Virus record (IMG/VR): IMGVR_UViG_3300033233_000042
Span: 1 to 61,040 of that record
Source of the DNA: a virus
DNA length: 61,040 nucleotides
Reading direction: 5' to 3' (one strand)
Part shown: piece after piece, positions 31,856 through 41,148 of the stretch
Layout of the letters: every line of letters begins with the position of its first letter
How positions within the stretch are numbered: the stretch's first letter is position 1
Translations under genes and position numbers: made by a program
The notes under the pieces: generated by a model
Databases searched by the model: none
What the model was told of the DNA's origin: nothing
The model's input: only the letters and a program-made list of their open reading frames with translations

Positions 31856-33289
31856 ATGAGAAAAGAGCCGAAAGTCATAACGGTATGGGGATTAGCAGGT
31901 AGCGGGAAGACAACATGGCTGGCGAATATCCTAGTTCAGCTCAAGGATAAGTTCACAGCAGGCAATACACTGCTTCTGACGTTCTCTCGTATGGCAACAA
32001 AGATGTTGAATGAGAAGCTACAGCAACAAGAGCACACCCTGCAGGTGTCCACATTCCATAGCTACATTGCACAGCACTACAGAAGAGCTGGTTATGCTTA
32101 CGCTCCCTTGCAGTTTGATCGGATCTCTGAGTGGTTTGAAGCGAAGGGATTCCCTAGAATTCGGCTCAGATACATGCGTGGCGGCTTCTATCAGGAAACA
32201 GGGCACTTCTATGATCACTTCAACAACTGCAGGCTACTGCTCAAACAGCCCGAAGCATATTGGGAAGAGAGCGGAGATTATGTCCAATACGGCATGTCAC
32301 CTCAGGAATTCAAACAATTGTTTAGGGAGTTTCGGGAATACATGTATAGCCTGGGGAAATTTGATTACACAGAAACGCTCATGCTCGGGCTTAACCTAAG
32401 CATTGAGGTTCCCTACGTGGTGATAGACGAGGCAAATGATATCTGCCCGTTGGTCTGGCGGCTGGTTAGAAAGTTCTGCTCTGATACCATTCTTTTGGTC
32501 GGAGACCCCAACCAGAACATCTATACCTTTGCGGGAACTAGCGATAAGTATCTCACATCATACGAACCTATAAAGCAACTTACCTTTAGCTATAGATGTT
32601 GCGACGAAGTGGCGAAATATGCAAGCCAATATCAGGTTTGGGGAGAAAAGATTGTTGGAAACGGCAGGCATGGAAAGGTCAAGCAGATTAGCCACTATTC
32701 GGAAGGCATAGACACAGAGAAAGATACTCTCCTTCTGACTTACAAGATCAGGACAGCAGAGAGGATAAGCAATATGCTATGTAGTGAAGGAATCCCGCAC
32801 AAGTTGTTTGACGATCTGCCCTTTAGTGCGAAAATCAATGCCTTAGTCAGATTCTGGACTGGGCTAGAGCATGGATGGCTTAGAATGCGGGACTTAAGAG
32901 TGCTGGAATACATTCCAGCTAAGTATGCAAAGAATAAGACTCGTCTGCTGGAGGTGGCAAAGATTCTCGAAGATAAAAACGTGTTAGACTTCCCGGAAGC
33001 GGAAATCCTGGTAAGCGGCCTCAAGAGAATGGGAATATATGGATTGTGCAAGGTCATTAAACTGGATAGAGAAGAGAGCGAGCTGGTTTTGGAATTGATT
33101 AAAAATCCAGCTTGGTATGATCCCAAGATAAGTATCATGAACACACACAAGGCGAAGGGATCAGAGGCAGATGTGGTTATCATGTATCTAGATTTCTCGG
33201 ATAGAAGGGAGGTGGACGAGAGAGAAAGAAACAAGGTCATCTATACAACAGTGACAAGAGCAAGAGATGAACTGTATGTTGTTGAGTAA
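31856..33289 (+). CDS. SF1 DNA helicase (UvrD/Dda-like), 477 aa
   Basis: Seen in order: GLAGSGKTT (12-20, motif I), LLLTFSRMA (Ia), VVIDEAND (II), LLVGDPNQNIYTFAG (III), FSYRC (IV), THKAKGSEADVV (V) and YTTVTRARDELYVV (VI, at the very end). This is the full SF1A set in a compact protein the size of T4 Dda. It probably unwinds DNA during replication or recombination. It ends the main early operon. Confidence 0.9.
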   Translation: MRKEPKVITVWGLAGSGKTTWLANILVQLKDKFTAGNTLLLTFSRMATKMLNEKLQQQEHTLQVSTFHSYIAQHYRRAGYAYAPLQFDRISEWFEAKGFPRIRLRYMRGGFYQETGHFYDHFNNCRLLLKQPEAYWEESGDYVQYGMSPQEFKQLFREFREYMYSLGKFDYTETLMLGLNLSIEVPYVVIDEANDICPLVWRLVRKFCSDTILLVGDPNQNIYTFAGTSDKYLTSYEPIKQLTFSYRCCDEVAKYASQYQVWGEKIVGNGRHGKVKQISHYSEGIDTEKDTLLLTYKIRTAERISNMLCSEGIPHKLFDDLPFSAKINALVRFWTGLEHGWLRMRDLRVLEYIPAKYAKNKTRLLEVAKILEDKNVLDFPEAEILVSGLKRMGIYGLCKVIKLDREESELVLELIKNPAWYDPKISIMNTHKAKGSEADVVIMYLDFSDRREVDERERNKVIYTTVTRARDELYVVE

Positions 33290-33296
33290 ATCGTCA

Positions 33297-33395
33297 ATGA
33301 GATCAGCAACTTACGATAGGCTTTTCTCTACGGGCTTAAAAATGGCCTTAGAATCGAAATTCAGAAAGGACGATGAAACATACGTGGTAGTCTAA
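33297..33395 (+). CDS. Possible small protein, 32 aa
   Basis: ATG 33297 to TAA 33393. The product is basic then acidic and ends TYVVV. The ribosome site is weak and it starts eight bases after the helicase stop, so it could be read by coupling. No second copy is available to test it. Low confidence. Confidence 0.3.
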   Translation: MRSATYDRLFSTGLKMALESKFRKDDETYVVV

Positions 33396-33432
33396 AAGTC
33401 GTCGTCCTGGGGCAAAATAGAGGGCTTTGAAA

Positions 33433-33612
33433 ATGAACGAGTTGATCGAGAAAAAATTAAAGGATGGAATCTATGTGGACATCACTCCACTGGTAGGCGC
33501 TGTCTGGCATTGGATACAGATTCATACAGAAAAACCAGAGATTGATCCTATGGGATGGTCAGAATTATTGACCAAAGAGGAAAAATGTGGCAAACAGGAA
33601 ACGACCACCTGA
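33433..33612 (+). CDS. Small early protein, 59 aa
   Basis: Not recognised. ATG 33433 is about eight bases after AGAGGG; a TTG two codons earlier is too close. The protein has a charged N-terminal helix, a Trp-rich middle (VWHWIQIH) and a polar end. It is the last early gene before the terminators. Confidence 0.5.
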   Translation: MNELIEKKLKDGIYVDITPLVGAVWHWIQIHTEKPEIDPMGWSELLTKEEKCGKQETTT

Positions 33613-33681
33613 TTCCTCGTTAGAAGTTAAGGTGGCTTCCCTGGCGCTACTACCTGTCATTCTGAGGCATTACCCAGTTGC

Positions 33682-33712
33682 ACCCCCTCGAGCGAGGGGG
33701 TTATTCATTTCT
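33682..33712 (+). terminator. Intrinsic terminator T1 at the early/late junction
   Basis: ACCCCCTC-GAGC-GAGGGGGT stem followed by TATTCATTTCT. The stem sequence is almost the same as in T2 at 33,841. Confidence 0.7.
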
Positions 33713-33722
33713 CAGAAAACTG

Positions 33723-33749
33723 TTGACTAAGAGAAGAAGATGTGATAAT
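33723..33749 (+). promoter_or_regulatory. Possible promoter for a small RNA
   Basis: TTGACT (33,723-33,728), 15-bp spacer, GATAAT (33,744-33,749) with an extended TG (TGTGATAAT). The short spacer is partly offset by the extended -10. No ORF follows before terminator T2. Confidence 0.4.
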
Positions 33750-33755
33750 CGGAAA

Positions 33756-33873
33756 ACGATCGCTCGATCCCTCGGTTCGAGGTTAGGGCGACCATAGTAA
33801 CTGGGGTAGGCGTTCTGCGGCGAGGTCTCGGGTTCGGCGGATACCCCCTCACACGAGGGGGTATTTATTTTGT
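33756..33873 (+). ncRNA. Candidate terminated small RNA of about 110 nt
   Basis: Between a promoter-like signal and terminator T2 lies a GC-rich stretch unlike its AT-rich neighbours. It has CCTCG-GTT-CGAGG (33,770-33,782) and other self-complementary pieces, and no ORF with a ribosome site. It could be a regulatory RNA; alternatively it is only a terminator leader. No match to a known RNA family was recognised. Confidence 0.35.
33841..33873 (+). terminator. Intrinsic terminator T2
   Basis: ATACCCCCTC-ACAC-GAGGGGGTAT, a perfect 10-bp stem, followed by TTATTTTGT. It stops rightward transcription just before the convergent late gene stop at 33,874. Confidence 0.8.
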
Positions 33874-34338
33874 CTAGTCTTCTGGAAGCTCAGAGCACTT
33901 GAAAATACCAAACCGCTTGGCAATAATTGGATATAAGTCTTCCGCATAGCTGGGGTCGATAATGATCTTTGGCTGTGGAATCTTCTTCTCGTCTGGATAG
34001 TTAAATATCGCTTTCTCGAATCTCACATTCTCTCTGACTAGATCTAACAATACAAGAACAACATCTAACCACTTGTCTCCCCAGATCTGTCCTAGTCTTT
34101 CCTCTAGCTTGTCTCGCATGGTGGCATAGACTAGGAGCAATACCTTCTGGTAGTCATAGCTCATAAAGACTGATAGAGCATACAAGAGATGCAAGATGGT
34201 ATATTCTGAACTACCTGCTCTGATTCTAGAAAAGATCTTGCTTCTAAATTCCGGGCTTCTGTAATAGTCTAGATCGTCCAGCTTGTTTTGGTTGTTCTTG
34301 ATTCTTTCTATAGCAAGTAATGTTCTCGCATGGCTCAT
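33874..34338 (-). CDS. Unknown last late protein, 154 aa
   Basis: Not recognised. Helical, with a hydrophobic middle (about 48-70, ILHLLYALSVFMSY) and a C-terminal part of mixed charge. The start lies two bases after the terminase stop. It is the last gene of late operon B; no T-rich terminator for the minus strand was found beyond it. Confidence 0.65.
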   Translation of the reverse strand: MSHARTLLAIERIKNNQNKLDDLDYYRSPEFRSKIFSRIRAGSSEYTILHLLYALSVFMSYDYQKVLLLVYATMRDKLEERLGQIWGDKWLDVVLVLLDLVRENVRFEKAIFNYPDEKKIPQPKIIIDPSYAEDLYPIIAKRFGIFKCSELPED

Positions 34339-34340
34339 AA

Positions 34341-36116
34341 CTATGCTGTCAGTTTGAGTGTCAGATCACCTATCTTGATAATGTTCGTTGCCTTCTTGTT
34401 AAGCTTAGTCTCCTCTTCCTCTTCGTATCGATCTGGCGATATCCTTCTTAGGAATTTGTCATAGCACTCCCAGCATAGAGCGGCGGCAATTACCCTGTCA
34501 TCATGCCATCCACTCTGAGCCTCTATAACCGACCCATCTTTCACAACCCTGGTCATTTCCTCGACCAGTTCCTTAGACCTGAGGATAATTTTCCCCTCCG
34601 TAAGAGCACCACGGAATGCGCCAAGCAAAGACACCTTTGTTTCAGCCGTAGTCTTCCAGTGTCTCACGAAACTTTTCCTAAGGGCGTCCTGTCTACTGTA
34701 GAGATATTCTCTTGACTTCCTGATATTGGTATTAAACACCTCTCTTAGCTCTTCCGGAAGATTCTTAACCTCTGGAACCCAACCTTCCCTCTTGAGCTTG
34801 TCTATCTCTGCTAGGGTAGAATGACCCACACCAGTAACCTCTAGGATTACCATTGCGCTGTTGTAGATCGATGCCAGGAGAAGAACATATCTAGCCAATG
34901 CTTGGGGATCTACCTGATTATCTGCAAATTCTGCCACTTGCTCGATTCTATCCTTGTAACACTTAAACACTTGTATAACTGCATTGTCGGAATCCATATT
35001 GGCTCCCATGGTTGGATCTACGCCAACAACATATGTCCCACCTTGTTCTGGTTTCTCAAAGATGGTAAGATTGGTTGCGGAAGAGTCTTTCTCAATGATA
35101 AAGTTTCTGCTGTAATAAAGCCGATATCTTTCCGGCTTGGCTTCTTTCACGTAGTCCAGCTGAGTGTTGATGATGTTTGTGTTGAAGAAGCGCATACCGG
35201 ACAACTGGAAGGCCTGGTATTCCGTGAATGGAAATTCCTGCAAGCAGAAGTTTTCATCGTTCATATATTGTTCCGCCAACTGTTTTCTCCACCAAGCGAG
35301 CTGAGCCATCGATATTTCCACGCCATAGAGCTTTTTAACTTGTCTTATCCAGGCCGCTTCTTCCGAACTAGGAGAGTATGAATAGAACTTATAAGCTGTC
35401 GGTTCTTTGTTGGGGTCAACCCTGTAATCTTCTTTCAACCACCATCCTAGGAAGATCGCCTTCTGGACAGGAGACTTCTTAGCCGTTTCCCACATGTCAT
35501 AGAAGTCGTTGTAGCCATTCGCCGTAGATTCGTAAATAAACATTCTATACGGATGCGAGTTAGAAAGAGACGCTCTTACAGCGAAGAGGTCTTCCATATT
35601 CTTGAAGTAGGCAACCTCGGAAGCGTGTATGTAATTGAAGCCTCGAGATCGACCTACGGTTCCCTTTTTGTTCGATCTATCCGAAGTATACAGGTAATGA
35701 ATCTCCGAGAAATTGTCGAATCTGGTAAAATCCCTCGTGTTGGTCACCAAGTCCGCCTTTCTTTGCCTGGGTGGAATGTTCATGTGATAGTCACTTATGA
35801 TTGCCTTCCTAGCTAGGTTTGCATTTATGTAGTCGTTCATCATTATCGCCAGTCGAGCGCCTCGGACGGTGTAGGCATAAAAGAGATCCAGGCCAAGGAG
35901 GATCGTTGTAATGCCCATCTGCCGACCTTTTAGAATCACGAACGTCCTGCACTCGTCGTTCTCTTTCACAGCTTCCCACATCTTGTAGATTAGATACTTC
36001 TGGCTACCATACCAGTTGCCCTTGGAGAGATGCAGGAACCCTTTGTCCTTTGAGATGATTACAATATGTCTAGAATATTTAAGAAAGTTAGCAAATACAG
36101 GATCTAGCTTTGCCAT
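34341..36116 (-). CDS. terL: Terminase large subunit, 591 aa
   Basis: Seen: a Walker A variant KGRQMGITT (63-71), a Walker B-like YIHASEVAYF (162-171), and the RNase-H-like nuclease residues GVDPTMG (365-371), ILEVTG (424-429) and WHDDR near 550. This is the ATPase-nuclease that packages DNA through the portal. I chose ATG 36116, after AAGGGG; the open frame runs ten codons further upstream into the previous gene. The length is normal for TerL. Confidence 0.9.
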   Translation of the reverse strand: MAKLDPVFANFLKYSRHIVIISKDKGFLHLSKGNWYGSQKYLIYKMWEAVKENDECRTFVILKGRQMGITTILLGLDLFYAYTVRGARLAIMMNDYINANLARKAIISDYHMNIPPRQRKADLVTNTRDFTRFDNFSEIHYLYTSDRSNKKGTVGRSRGFNYIHASEVAYFKNMEDLFAVRASLSNSHPYRMFIYESTANGYNDFYDMWETAKKSPVQKAIFLGWWLKEDYRVDPNKEPTAYKFYSYSPSSEEAAWIRQVKKLYGVEISMAQLAWWRKQLAEQYMNDENFCLQEFPFTEYQAFQLSGMRFFNTNIINTQLDYVKEAKPERYRLYYSRNFIIEKDSSATNLTIFEKPEQGGTYVVGVDPTMGANMDSDNAVIQVFKCYKDRIEQVAEFADNQVDPQALARYVLLLASIYNSAMVILEVTGVGHSTLAEIDKLKREGWVPEVKNLPEELREVFNTNIRKSREYLYSRQDALRKSFVRHWKTTAETKVSLLGAFRGALTEGKIILRSKELVEEMTRVVKDGSVIEAQSGWHDDRVIAAALCWECYDKFLRRISPDRYEEEEETKLNKKATNIIKIGDLTLKLTA

Positions 36117-36357
36117 ACCGGACACCCCTTCTATATGCCTCCACAAAGAGCAGAATGTAGTCCCTAGCTAAGTAACCATGCTTATCCACAAACCTGGCCA
36201 TAGCCTTCCAGAATTGCTTATCGAAGTTATCTTCTGGCACAATAAATCCCTTCTCTCTGAGATACTTAGAGATTTCCAGCATAAGCCGTTTATCCCCTTG
36301 TAATTCAGTTCTGATCTGTTGTAGATACTCAAAGAGAAGCCTCTTATCGAGATTCAT
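36088..36357 (-). CDS. Terminase small subunit candidate, 89 aa
   Basis: Seen: a small helical, basic protein directly upstream of terL, overlapping it by about 29 bases. The T7 small terminase is also 89 aa in a similar place. No HTH signature is clear, so this is by position and size only; the 110-residue acidic protein further upstream is an alternative. Confidence 0.45.
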   Translation of the reverse strand: MNLDKRLLFEYLQQIRTELQGDKRLMLEISKYLREKGFIVPEDNFDKQFWKAMARFVDKHGYLARDYILLFVEAYRRGVRYGKARSCIC

Positions 36358-36563
36358 AATTTCCTCACAATAAACTGTATAATCAACGCAGCAATAAAGC
36401 CAAGAATAGCAACAGCTAGCTTCTTCTCTGACCTTTCTATAAGAATACGAAGTTCAGTTAATTGAGTTGATATCGCACATACTTTCTCATTTAGCTCAGA
36501 AAGTGTCTTCTCCAAGTTCTGCATCTTGACCTCCAGAACTAGGGTTCTCTCGTCTAACTCCAT
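36354..36563 (-). CDS. Coiled-coil protein with C-terminal membrane segment (XhlA-like), 69 aa
   Basis: Seen: a heptad-rich helix (about 5-48, LEKTLSELNEKV) then a C-terminal transmembrane segment (about 50-66, AVAILGFIAALIIQFIV). This matches the layout of XhlA-type phage lysis proteins. ATG 36563 follows GGGAGGAAGG and lies 68 bases inside the upstream gene. A second lysis pair beside the holin-SleB cassette is possible. Confidence 0.6.
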   Translation of the reverse strand: MELDERTLVLEVKMQNLEKTLSELNEKVCAISTQLTELRILIERSEKKLAVAILGFIAALIIQFIVRKL

Positions 36564-36744
36564 ATTCCTTCCTCCCAAACAACAGAGGTATGTATGATAT
36601 AAACAAAAAGGCTAAAACATAAGGTAGGCATTGGATCTTCTCGAGCGATAATATGAACAGCACGAAGCCAAGAGCCGTCGAGATGAAGTAAGCAAAATAA
36701 CGCATGTTAACCAGTATGCCGAGCACGAGCTTAAGCACTTCCAT
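36496..36744 (-). CDS. Two-segment membrane protein, 82 aa
   Basis: Seen: hydrophobic segments at about 14-32 and 40-57, then a polar C-terminal tail. Such a small membrane protein beside an XhlA-like gene could be a holin or antiholin. The last 68 bases overlap the next gene in another frame. Not recognised by sequence. Confidence 0.6.
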   Translation of the reverse strand: MEVLKLVLGILVNMRYFAYFISTALGFVLFILSLEKIQCLPYVLAFLFISYIPLLFGRKEYGVRRENPSSGGQDAELGEDTF

Positions 36745-36754
36745 TGTCTTCCTC

Positions 36755-37087
36755 CTAGAAGTCTCTTAATATCTTTTCAAGATCGTCTTCCTCTTCTTCC
36801 TTATCCTCTTCTTCGATGACATCCGTTTCATTCTCTTCTGGAATCTCAGTTATGGATATATCCTTCTTGAGATCCTCAAATTCATCCTCTGTTTCCTCTT
36901 CCTGAAAGTCTTCTACCTCTCCCTTGGAAATGAGCTGCATCTTGTATGCCAGGGCGATGGTCTGTCTAACTTCCTTCAACAGGGCAAGAGTCTCCTGGTT
37001 AGTCTCACCGCTGTCAACCCGACTTTCCACTTCGTCCATAAGTTTAGCAGACACGTTTTTAAGCTTCTCAATAAGCTCGTTCCACAT
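36755..37087 (-). CDS. Acidic late protein, 110 aa
   Basis: Seen: an N-terminal helical part (1-60) with SGETNQETLALLKEVRQTI, and a strongly acidic C-terminal half (Glu/Asp runs) ending LEKILRDF. The first half loosely recalls T7-type maturase A subunits, so it is the second small-terminase candidate; the acidic tail would also suit a DNA mimic. Undetermined. Confidence 0.55.
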   Translation of the reverse strand: MWNELIEKLKNVSAKLMDEVESRVDSGETNQETLALLKEVRQTIALAYKMQLISKGEVEDFQEEETEDEFEDLKKDISITEIPEENETDVIEEEDKEEEEDDLEKILRDF

Positions 37088-37096
37088 ACATACCTC

Positions 37097-37243
37097 CTAC
37101 TTTTTGCTTTTCTTTTTCTTCTTCCAACCACCGCCTTTCTTTTTGACATAACCTGTTGACTTGGAACAAATAGCATAGGCTTGGTCTTTTGTGTATCCTT
37201 TTCTCTGGACTTTCTTTACACAATCGTCTAACTTCTTTGGCAT
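37097..37243 (-). CDS. Small Lys-rich protein, 48 aa
   Basis: ATG 37243 follows AAGGAGGATTAGC. The product begins MPKKLDDCVKKVQRKGYTKD and ends in a Lys-rich tail (GGGWKKKKKSKK). The first part matches the pattern of a short helical unit seen in many phage proteins (Y.k.qAyaIC). It probably binds nucleic acid or is packaged. It starts two bases after the 1300-residue gene ends. Confidence 0.75.
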   Translation of the reverse strand: MPKKLDDCVKKVQRKGYTKDQAYAICSKSTGYVKKKGGGWKKKKKSKK

Positions 37244-37244
37244 G

Positions 37245-40200
37245 CTAATCCTCCTTGTATGCTCTTACTCTACCTTGCCTCATTCTCTCTCTTATAACTA
37301 TGTTAAGCACCTTGCTGGCTTCCCGCATAGCAGCTGCCTTTATTCTGGGGTCTAGTTTAGACTGTCTTATTGATTGGATTATCCTAGGAAGGGCAGTTCT
37401 TCTGACTTCTTCTAGTGCCGCTCTATCTCTATACTTAATCGCTGCGTCCACCTGATCGATAATGTAAAGTTCCTTCATCAGCTTCCTGACAATCCCAGCA
37501 CCGACGCTCTCATAAAAATTGCTTCTACTCTTAGCCGGGATGAGATCCATCCTTTTGAGTTCTGTTGCCAACCTTGCATATTCGTCGAAGAACCTATCTA
37601 TATCCTTCTGCACAAACTCATTGTGCATATTCTGAACAACATAATTCTCGAAATCATCCATGATCTTGGCCTTGAACGATAGCGCTTCCATGAACTGTGC
37701 GAAGTCCATAAACCATCTATGTTCTGGCAAGGTAGCGTAGTTCCTATATCTCAACCCAACAGCGCCTATCAACCCGATAGGGACAATAGACTTTATCCCA
37801 GCTATGAGCCTCTCCGAAATTGGAAGATCCCTGTTAGAAGTAAGCTCTCCCGCTAACCTGGCTAGAGAGGACATCTTCGTTGTCAAATATCTCCCGAACT
37901 CTTTACTCATCCCACCGAACAGGAACATGAGCTTTTCCAACACTGTCATGTCTTTCCTGGTAATTACCTTGCCTAGATTCTCCAGCAGAAAGGCGCTTCC
38001 AAAAAACATTTCAAGTGGCTCAAGCTCCACATTAGCAATATCTAAGGTCAAGAGCTTCCTTCTCCCTGTTTTGTCAACAAGGGGAATAGTTATCCTGAAC
38101 AGATCTCTCCAGCTCTTCAGCGCCTCTATCGGATCGTTTGAGACTCTCTCGAATATACTTTGTCCGCTGACTGCTGAGTGAATAATGTTTGCTATATACA
38201 GATGCAACCTGAGCATAGCAGGATAAAAATCCACAACCAAGGATGTTGCATCCTTAGCAGCCCACCTGGAGAAGTTGCGCCAGAGGGAGAGATACCAATC
38301 GGGAGCGAACATCAGGAGCCTCAACCACATCTGCTTCTTCGGGGAAATAAAGAACCAATCCTTAGCCCCACCGAAAATGTTATTGATCTCCTCTATATTC
38401 CTAACGGCCTCCTCTAGCGAGAGCTCACCTCTTTTGAACATATCTACGTAGTGCTTTGCGATAAGGATCTTGTAGTCTCGATATAACAAGTCCCAGGTAA
38501 GATGCTCATCTAGGTTGAACACCTTCCAGACCTTGTCTGAATATTTAGCAATATAAGGACTAGAGGTAAGCTTATCGTAAAGGCTCTGTAGAAATTTGCT
38601 TCTAAGTTCTTTGTCCATCTGGGACATGCCGACACTAAGAAACGGCGCTAAATCTTCTCTTCTGGCAAGCATCAGGAAATCTATGACCTCATCGAATGCG
38701 CTAGCAACATCATAGACACTCTTACCTTGGAAGACGCTCCAGAGAGCATTCCTTAGAGCTGTGGTTGTGACTCCCAAAGGAACGTTTGCTGATGTCGCAG
38801 ATTTGGTTAAAGTAACAGCATGGAACAGAGAGAACTTAAGCACCATATGCTTGATCATGCTGTTTACCCACGTAAGAGCATTGCTTCCTTGTCTCGCCCA
38901 GGGAATATCAGGTCTCAGTCTTGCATAGGACATAAGGTTGTCGAGCATATGCTTGAGGCCTCGGTGCATATAAAGTGTCTGCGTAGTTACACCCCAGATG
39001 GGTGGAATCTTCTCCCAATTCCATCGTTCTGTTTTCAGAAGACCAAGTTTCTGAATCTTCAGTTCTGTATAGACACCCCATATCCCTTTCTCAATTGCCC
39101 TATTCACAAACTTCCTGTATTCCTCTATTGCTTGAGGAAGTTGTCTTCCTATCACCCATGCTTTAACTAGATCAGAGCTTTGTTTAAATTCTGGATACAA
39201 CGCTTCAGGTGTGTTGCTTCTCAATGCATGCTTGATATGCTCTGTCAAAGTCGCAACCTTCCTTCTCTTGAGAGCATTCCGCCAGGAAGCAGCATTAGCT
39301 CCTACATATTGATTGATAGCCTGAGAGATATCGATAACATCCTCGGTTCTGAATCTGAGCGGGTAGAAGCTCTCTCTTGGCATATAAGTAAGAAACTGGA
39401 CAAAGAGAGGATGATCTAACGACGGTTCTTTCCTTATATACTTTAATAGACCCTTGGCAATGTTGTTTTCCGTCTCTCGTATTGTTGTTGCTGGTTCTAT
39501 ACCGACCCCTTTCAGCTTATCTATGAAAGCAAGAGAACGCCTGAATCCTTTCCTAATAGTAGTCCTCTTGAAATTGAATGCTTCTTCTAATGCTTTTAAT
39601 TCCCTGCTAGAAATGAGTTTATTTTTCAACGCCTTATTGCCCATCTTGAAGAAGGACACGACGATATCTGATTCAAATGGGATTCCTACTTCTCTTCTAA
39701 ATGCCTTCTCTGCCTCCTTTGCAACATCTTTTGCTTTTGTTGTTGGAGCAAATATTTTGGCAAATTCCGTCCTCAGTATCTCTCTCACTTCATCGTCTGA
39801 TCTGGTCTTCCTGCCGATATATTTCATTGCGCTTTTGACTGCCGCTAAGAAGAACTTCTGTCGCTCCAAGTTCTGGGATAAAACAAAGACAGAATACGAA
39901 TCTAGCTCTCTATTGGCCAAGAGATTTCTCACAACATACTTAGCATCGGATGCTCTACCGGTAGCTGCAAGCGCTCTAAGATATAGCTCGTTTATCTCTT
40001 CGAGTACCCTCGGGTCTACATCTCCTCCTAATCTGTAAAGATCACTTACTTTCTTAATGTCTTCTGGCAACTCCAGAATAGCCTTAACACCACGCAGTCT
40101 TGTGATGACATTCTTGTGTGGAGATACAATGTTGTTATAATCTTTCAGAGCATTTAAATATTCGTCCTTGTATCGAGTATATACCTTTCTGAACTCGCTT

Positions 40201-41147
40201 ATAAGATCCCTAGTGGCTATGGCATACCAGTTCTTACGAAAGGCATCATAAGCCTCATCACCATATCTTCCTAGGGGTTTATATACTTCGTCGTGAAACT
40301 TCTCCAGGAGATCCCTGGGCATAAGCTCTAAGGCAGCAGCCACGGATGTCCTTCTGTGAGGGTGGAACTTAGATTCATAGTTAAGTATGAACTCTATCTC
40401 TTCGTCCTTAAAGAACTTCTTCAGATATCTCACATAGTGATCTGTAAATTCCTTAGATGCAATGAATCTAGCAATCCTCTCTGACTGGTTATTCAGAACC
40501 GCTTCACCTACCGCTTCTAATGAGGCGAACCCACCAAGTAATCTTCTCACCTCTTTGGGGACATCATCAAAGAATACCTTATCAACCAGCTTACCTGCAA
40601 TCTCCTTAACCCTATTATACGTCTTAGTCTTACTCAGAATGTTCCCGGCTAGATGGAAGGATCCTCGCAGTCCGTGGACAGGAAGTGTAACAGCGACAGC
40701 ACTGAGGCCACCGCCAGCAATCTCTTTTGGTAAGCCTGTGCTTTCACCTCCAATCTCTCGCATGACTCCTGTAGCAGTGCCACTAGCAATACCACCAGCG
40801 AGAGCACGCTTGAGAGATAGTCTAAAAGCAGAAGCAGCACTCTGGACGCCCTTTTCTGCCATGACACCCGGCTTAAGTCCACCGGCGAGTTCTAACCCCA
40901 TCTCGGTGAGCTTTCCTACTGGTTCGCTTTTCTTCTTGATTTCCGGAAGCACAGCCTTCATTGAGTAACCACCGACTAGGACAGGCAATGCTAATCCACC
41001 AATAGTCCCTCCGATAATAGTGCCAGCAGGAGCGGCAAGAGCAGTAGCAGCAACAGCTACCCCGCCCATCCCAATAGCTTCCACTGTATCTACAAAGGAT
41101 GGGGTAAATTTCTCTGTGACATGATCCTTTATGAATAAAGCGTCCAT
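37245..41147 (-). CDS. Giant internal virion/ejection protein, 1300 aa (copy B)
   Basis: Seen: N-terminal Gly/Ala hydrophobic segments (about 27-65) and Ala/Gly-rich stretches near 100-150, then about 1100 residues of mostly charged helices with few motifs. T7 gp16 has 1318 residues and the same neighbours. No lytic transglycosylase motif was recognised at the N terminus. It would be stored in the capsid and ejected to build a DNA channel. Assignment is by size, composition and order. Copy A continues beyond the left edge. Confidence 0.7.
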   Translation of the reverse strand: MDALFIKDHVTEKFTPSFVDTVEAIGMGGVAVAATALAAPAGTIIGGTIGGLALPVLVGGYSMKAVLPEIKKKSEPVGKLTEMGLELAGGLKPGVMAEKGVQSAASAFRLSLKRALAGGIASGTATGVMREIGGESTGLPKEIAGGGLSAVAVTLPVHGLRGSFHLAGNILSKTKTYNRVKEIAGKLVDKVFFDDVPKEVRRLLGGFASLEAVGEAVLNNQSERIARFIASKEFTDHYVRYLKKFFKDEEIEFILNYESKFHPHRRTSVAAALELMPRDLLEKFHDEVYKPLGRYGDEAYDAFRKNWYAIATRDLISEFRKVYTRYKDEYLNALKDYNNIVSPHKNVITRLRGVKAILELPEDIKKVSDLYRLGGDVDPRVLEEINELYLRALAATGRASDAKYVVRNLLANRELDSYSVFVLSQNLERQKFFLAAVKSAMKYIGRKTRSDDEVREILRTEFAKIFAPTTKAKDVAKEAEKAFRREVGIPFESDIVVSFFKMGNKALKNKLISSRELKALEEAFNFKRTTIRKGFRRSLAFIDKLKGVGIEPATTIRETENNIAKGLLKYIRKEPSLDHPLFVQFLTYMPRESFYPLRFRTEDVIDISQAINQYVGANAASWRNALKRRKVATLTEHIKHALRSNTPEALYPEFKQSSDLVKAWVIGRQLPQAIEEYRKFVNRAIEKGIWGVYTELKIQKLGLLKTERWNWEKIPPIWGVTTQTLYMHRGLKHMLDNLMSYARLRPDIPWARQGSNALTWVNSMIKHMVLKFSLFHAVTLTKSATSANVPLGVTTTALRNALWSVFQGKSVYDVASAFDEVIDFLMLARREDLAPFLSVGMSQMDKELRSKFLQSLYDKLTSSPYIAKYSDKVWKVFNLDEHLTWDLLYRDYKILIAKHYVDMFKRGELSLEEAVRNIEEINNIFGGAKDWFFISPKKQMWLRLLMFAPDWYLSLWRNFSRWAAKDATSLVVDFYPAMLRLHLYIANIIHSAVSGQSIFERVSNDPIEALKSWRDLFRITIPLVDKTGRRKLLTLDIANVELEPLEMFFGSAFLLENLGKVITRKDMTVLEKLMFLFGGMSKEFGRYLTTKMSSLARLAGELTSNRDLPISERLIAGIKSIVPIGLIGAVGLRYRNYATLPEHRWFMDFAQFMEALSFKAKIMDDFENYVVQNMHNEFVQKDIDRFFDEYARLATELKRMDLIPAKSRSNFYESVGAGIVRKLMKELYIIDQVDAAIKYRDRAALEEVRRTALPRIIQSIRQSKLDPRIKAAAMREASKVLNIVIRERMRQGRVRAYKED

Positions 41148-41148
41148 G

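Noticed and set aside
19447-33612. Phage-encoded RNA polymerase or DNA polymerase
   Set aside because: None of the early proteins shows recognised polymerase motifs; the T7-like resemblance is limited to the structural genes.
33766-33790. GGTTCGA resembling a tRNA T-loop
   Set aside because: No acceptor stem, anticodon arm or D arm can be drawn around it, so it is not a tRNA.
39454-40038. Open frame of 194 codons antisense to the 1300-residue gene
   Set aside because: Ser/Leu/Phe-rich antisense composition with no start signal; it lies inside a convincing long gene.
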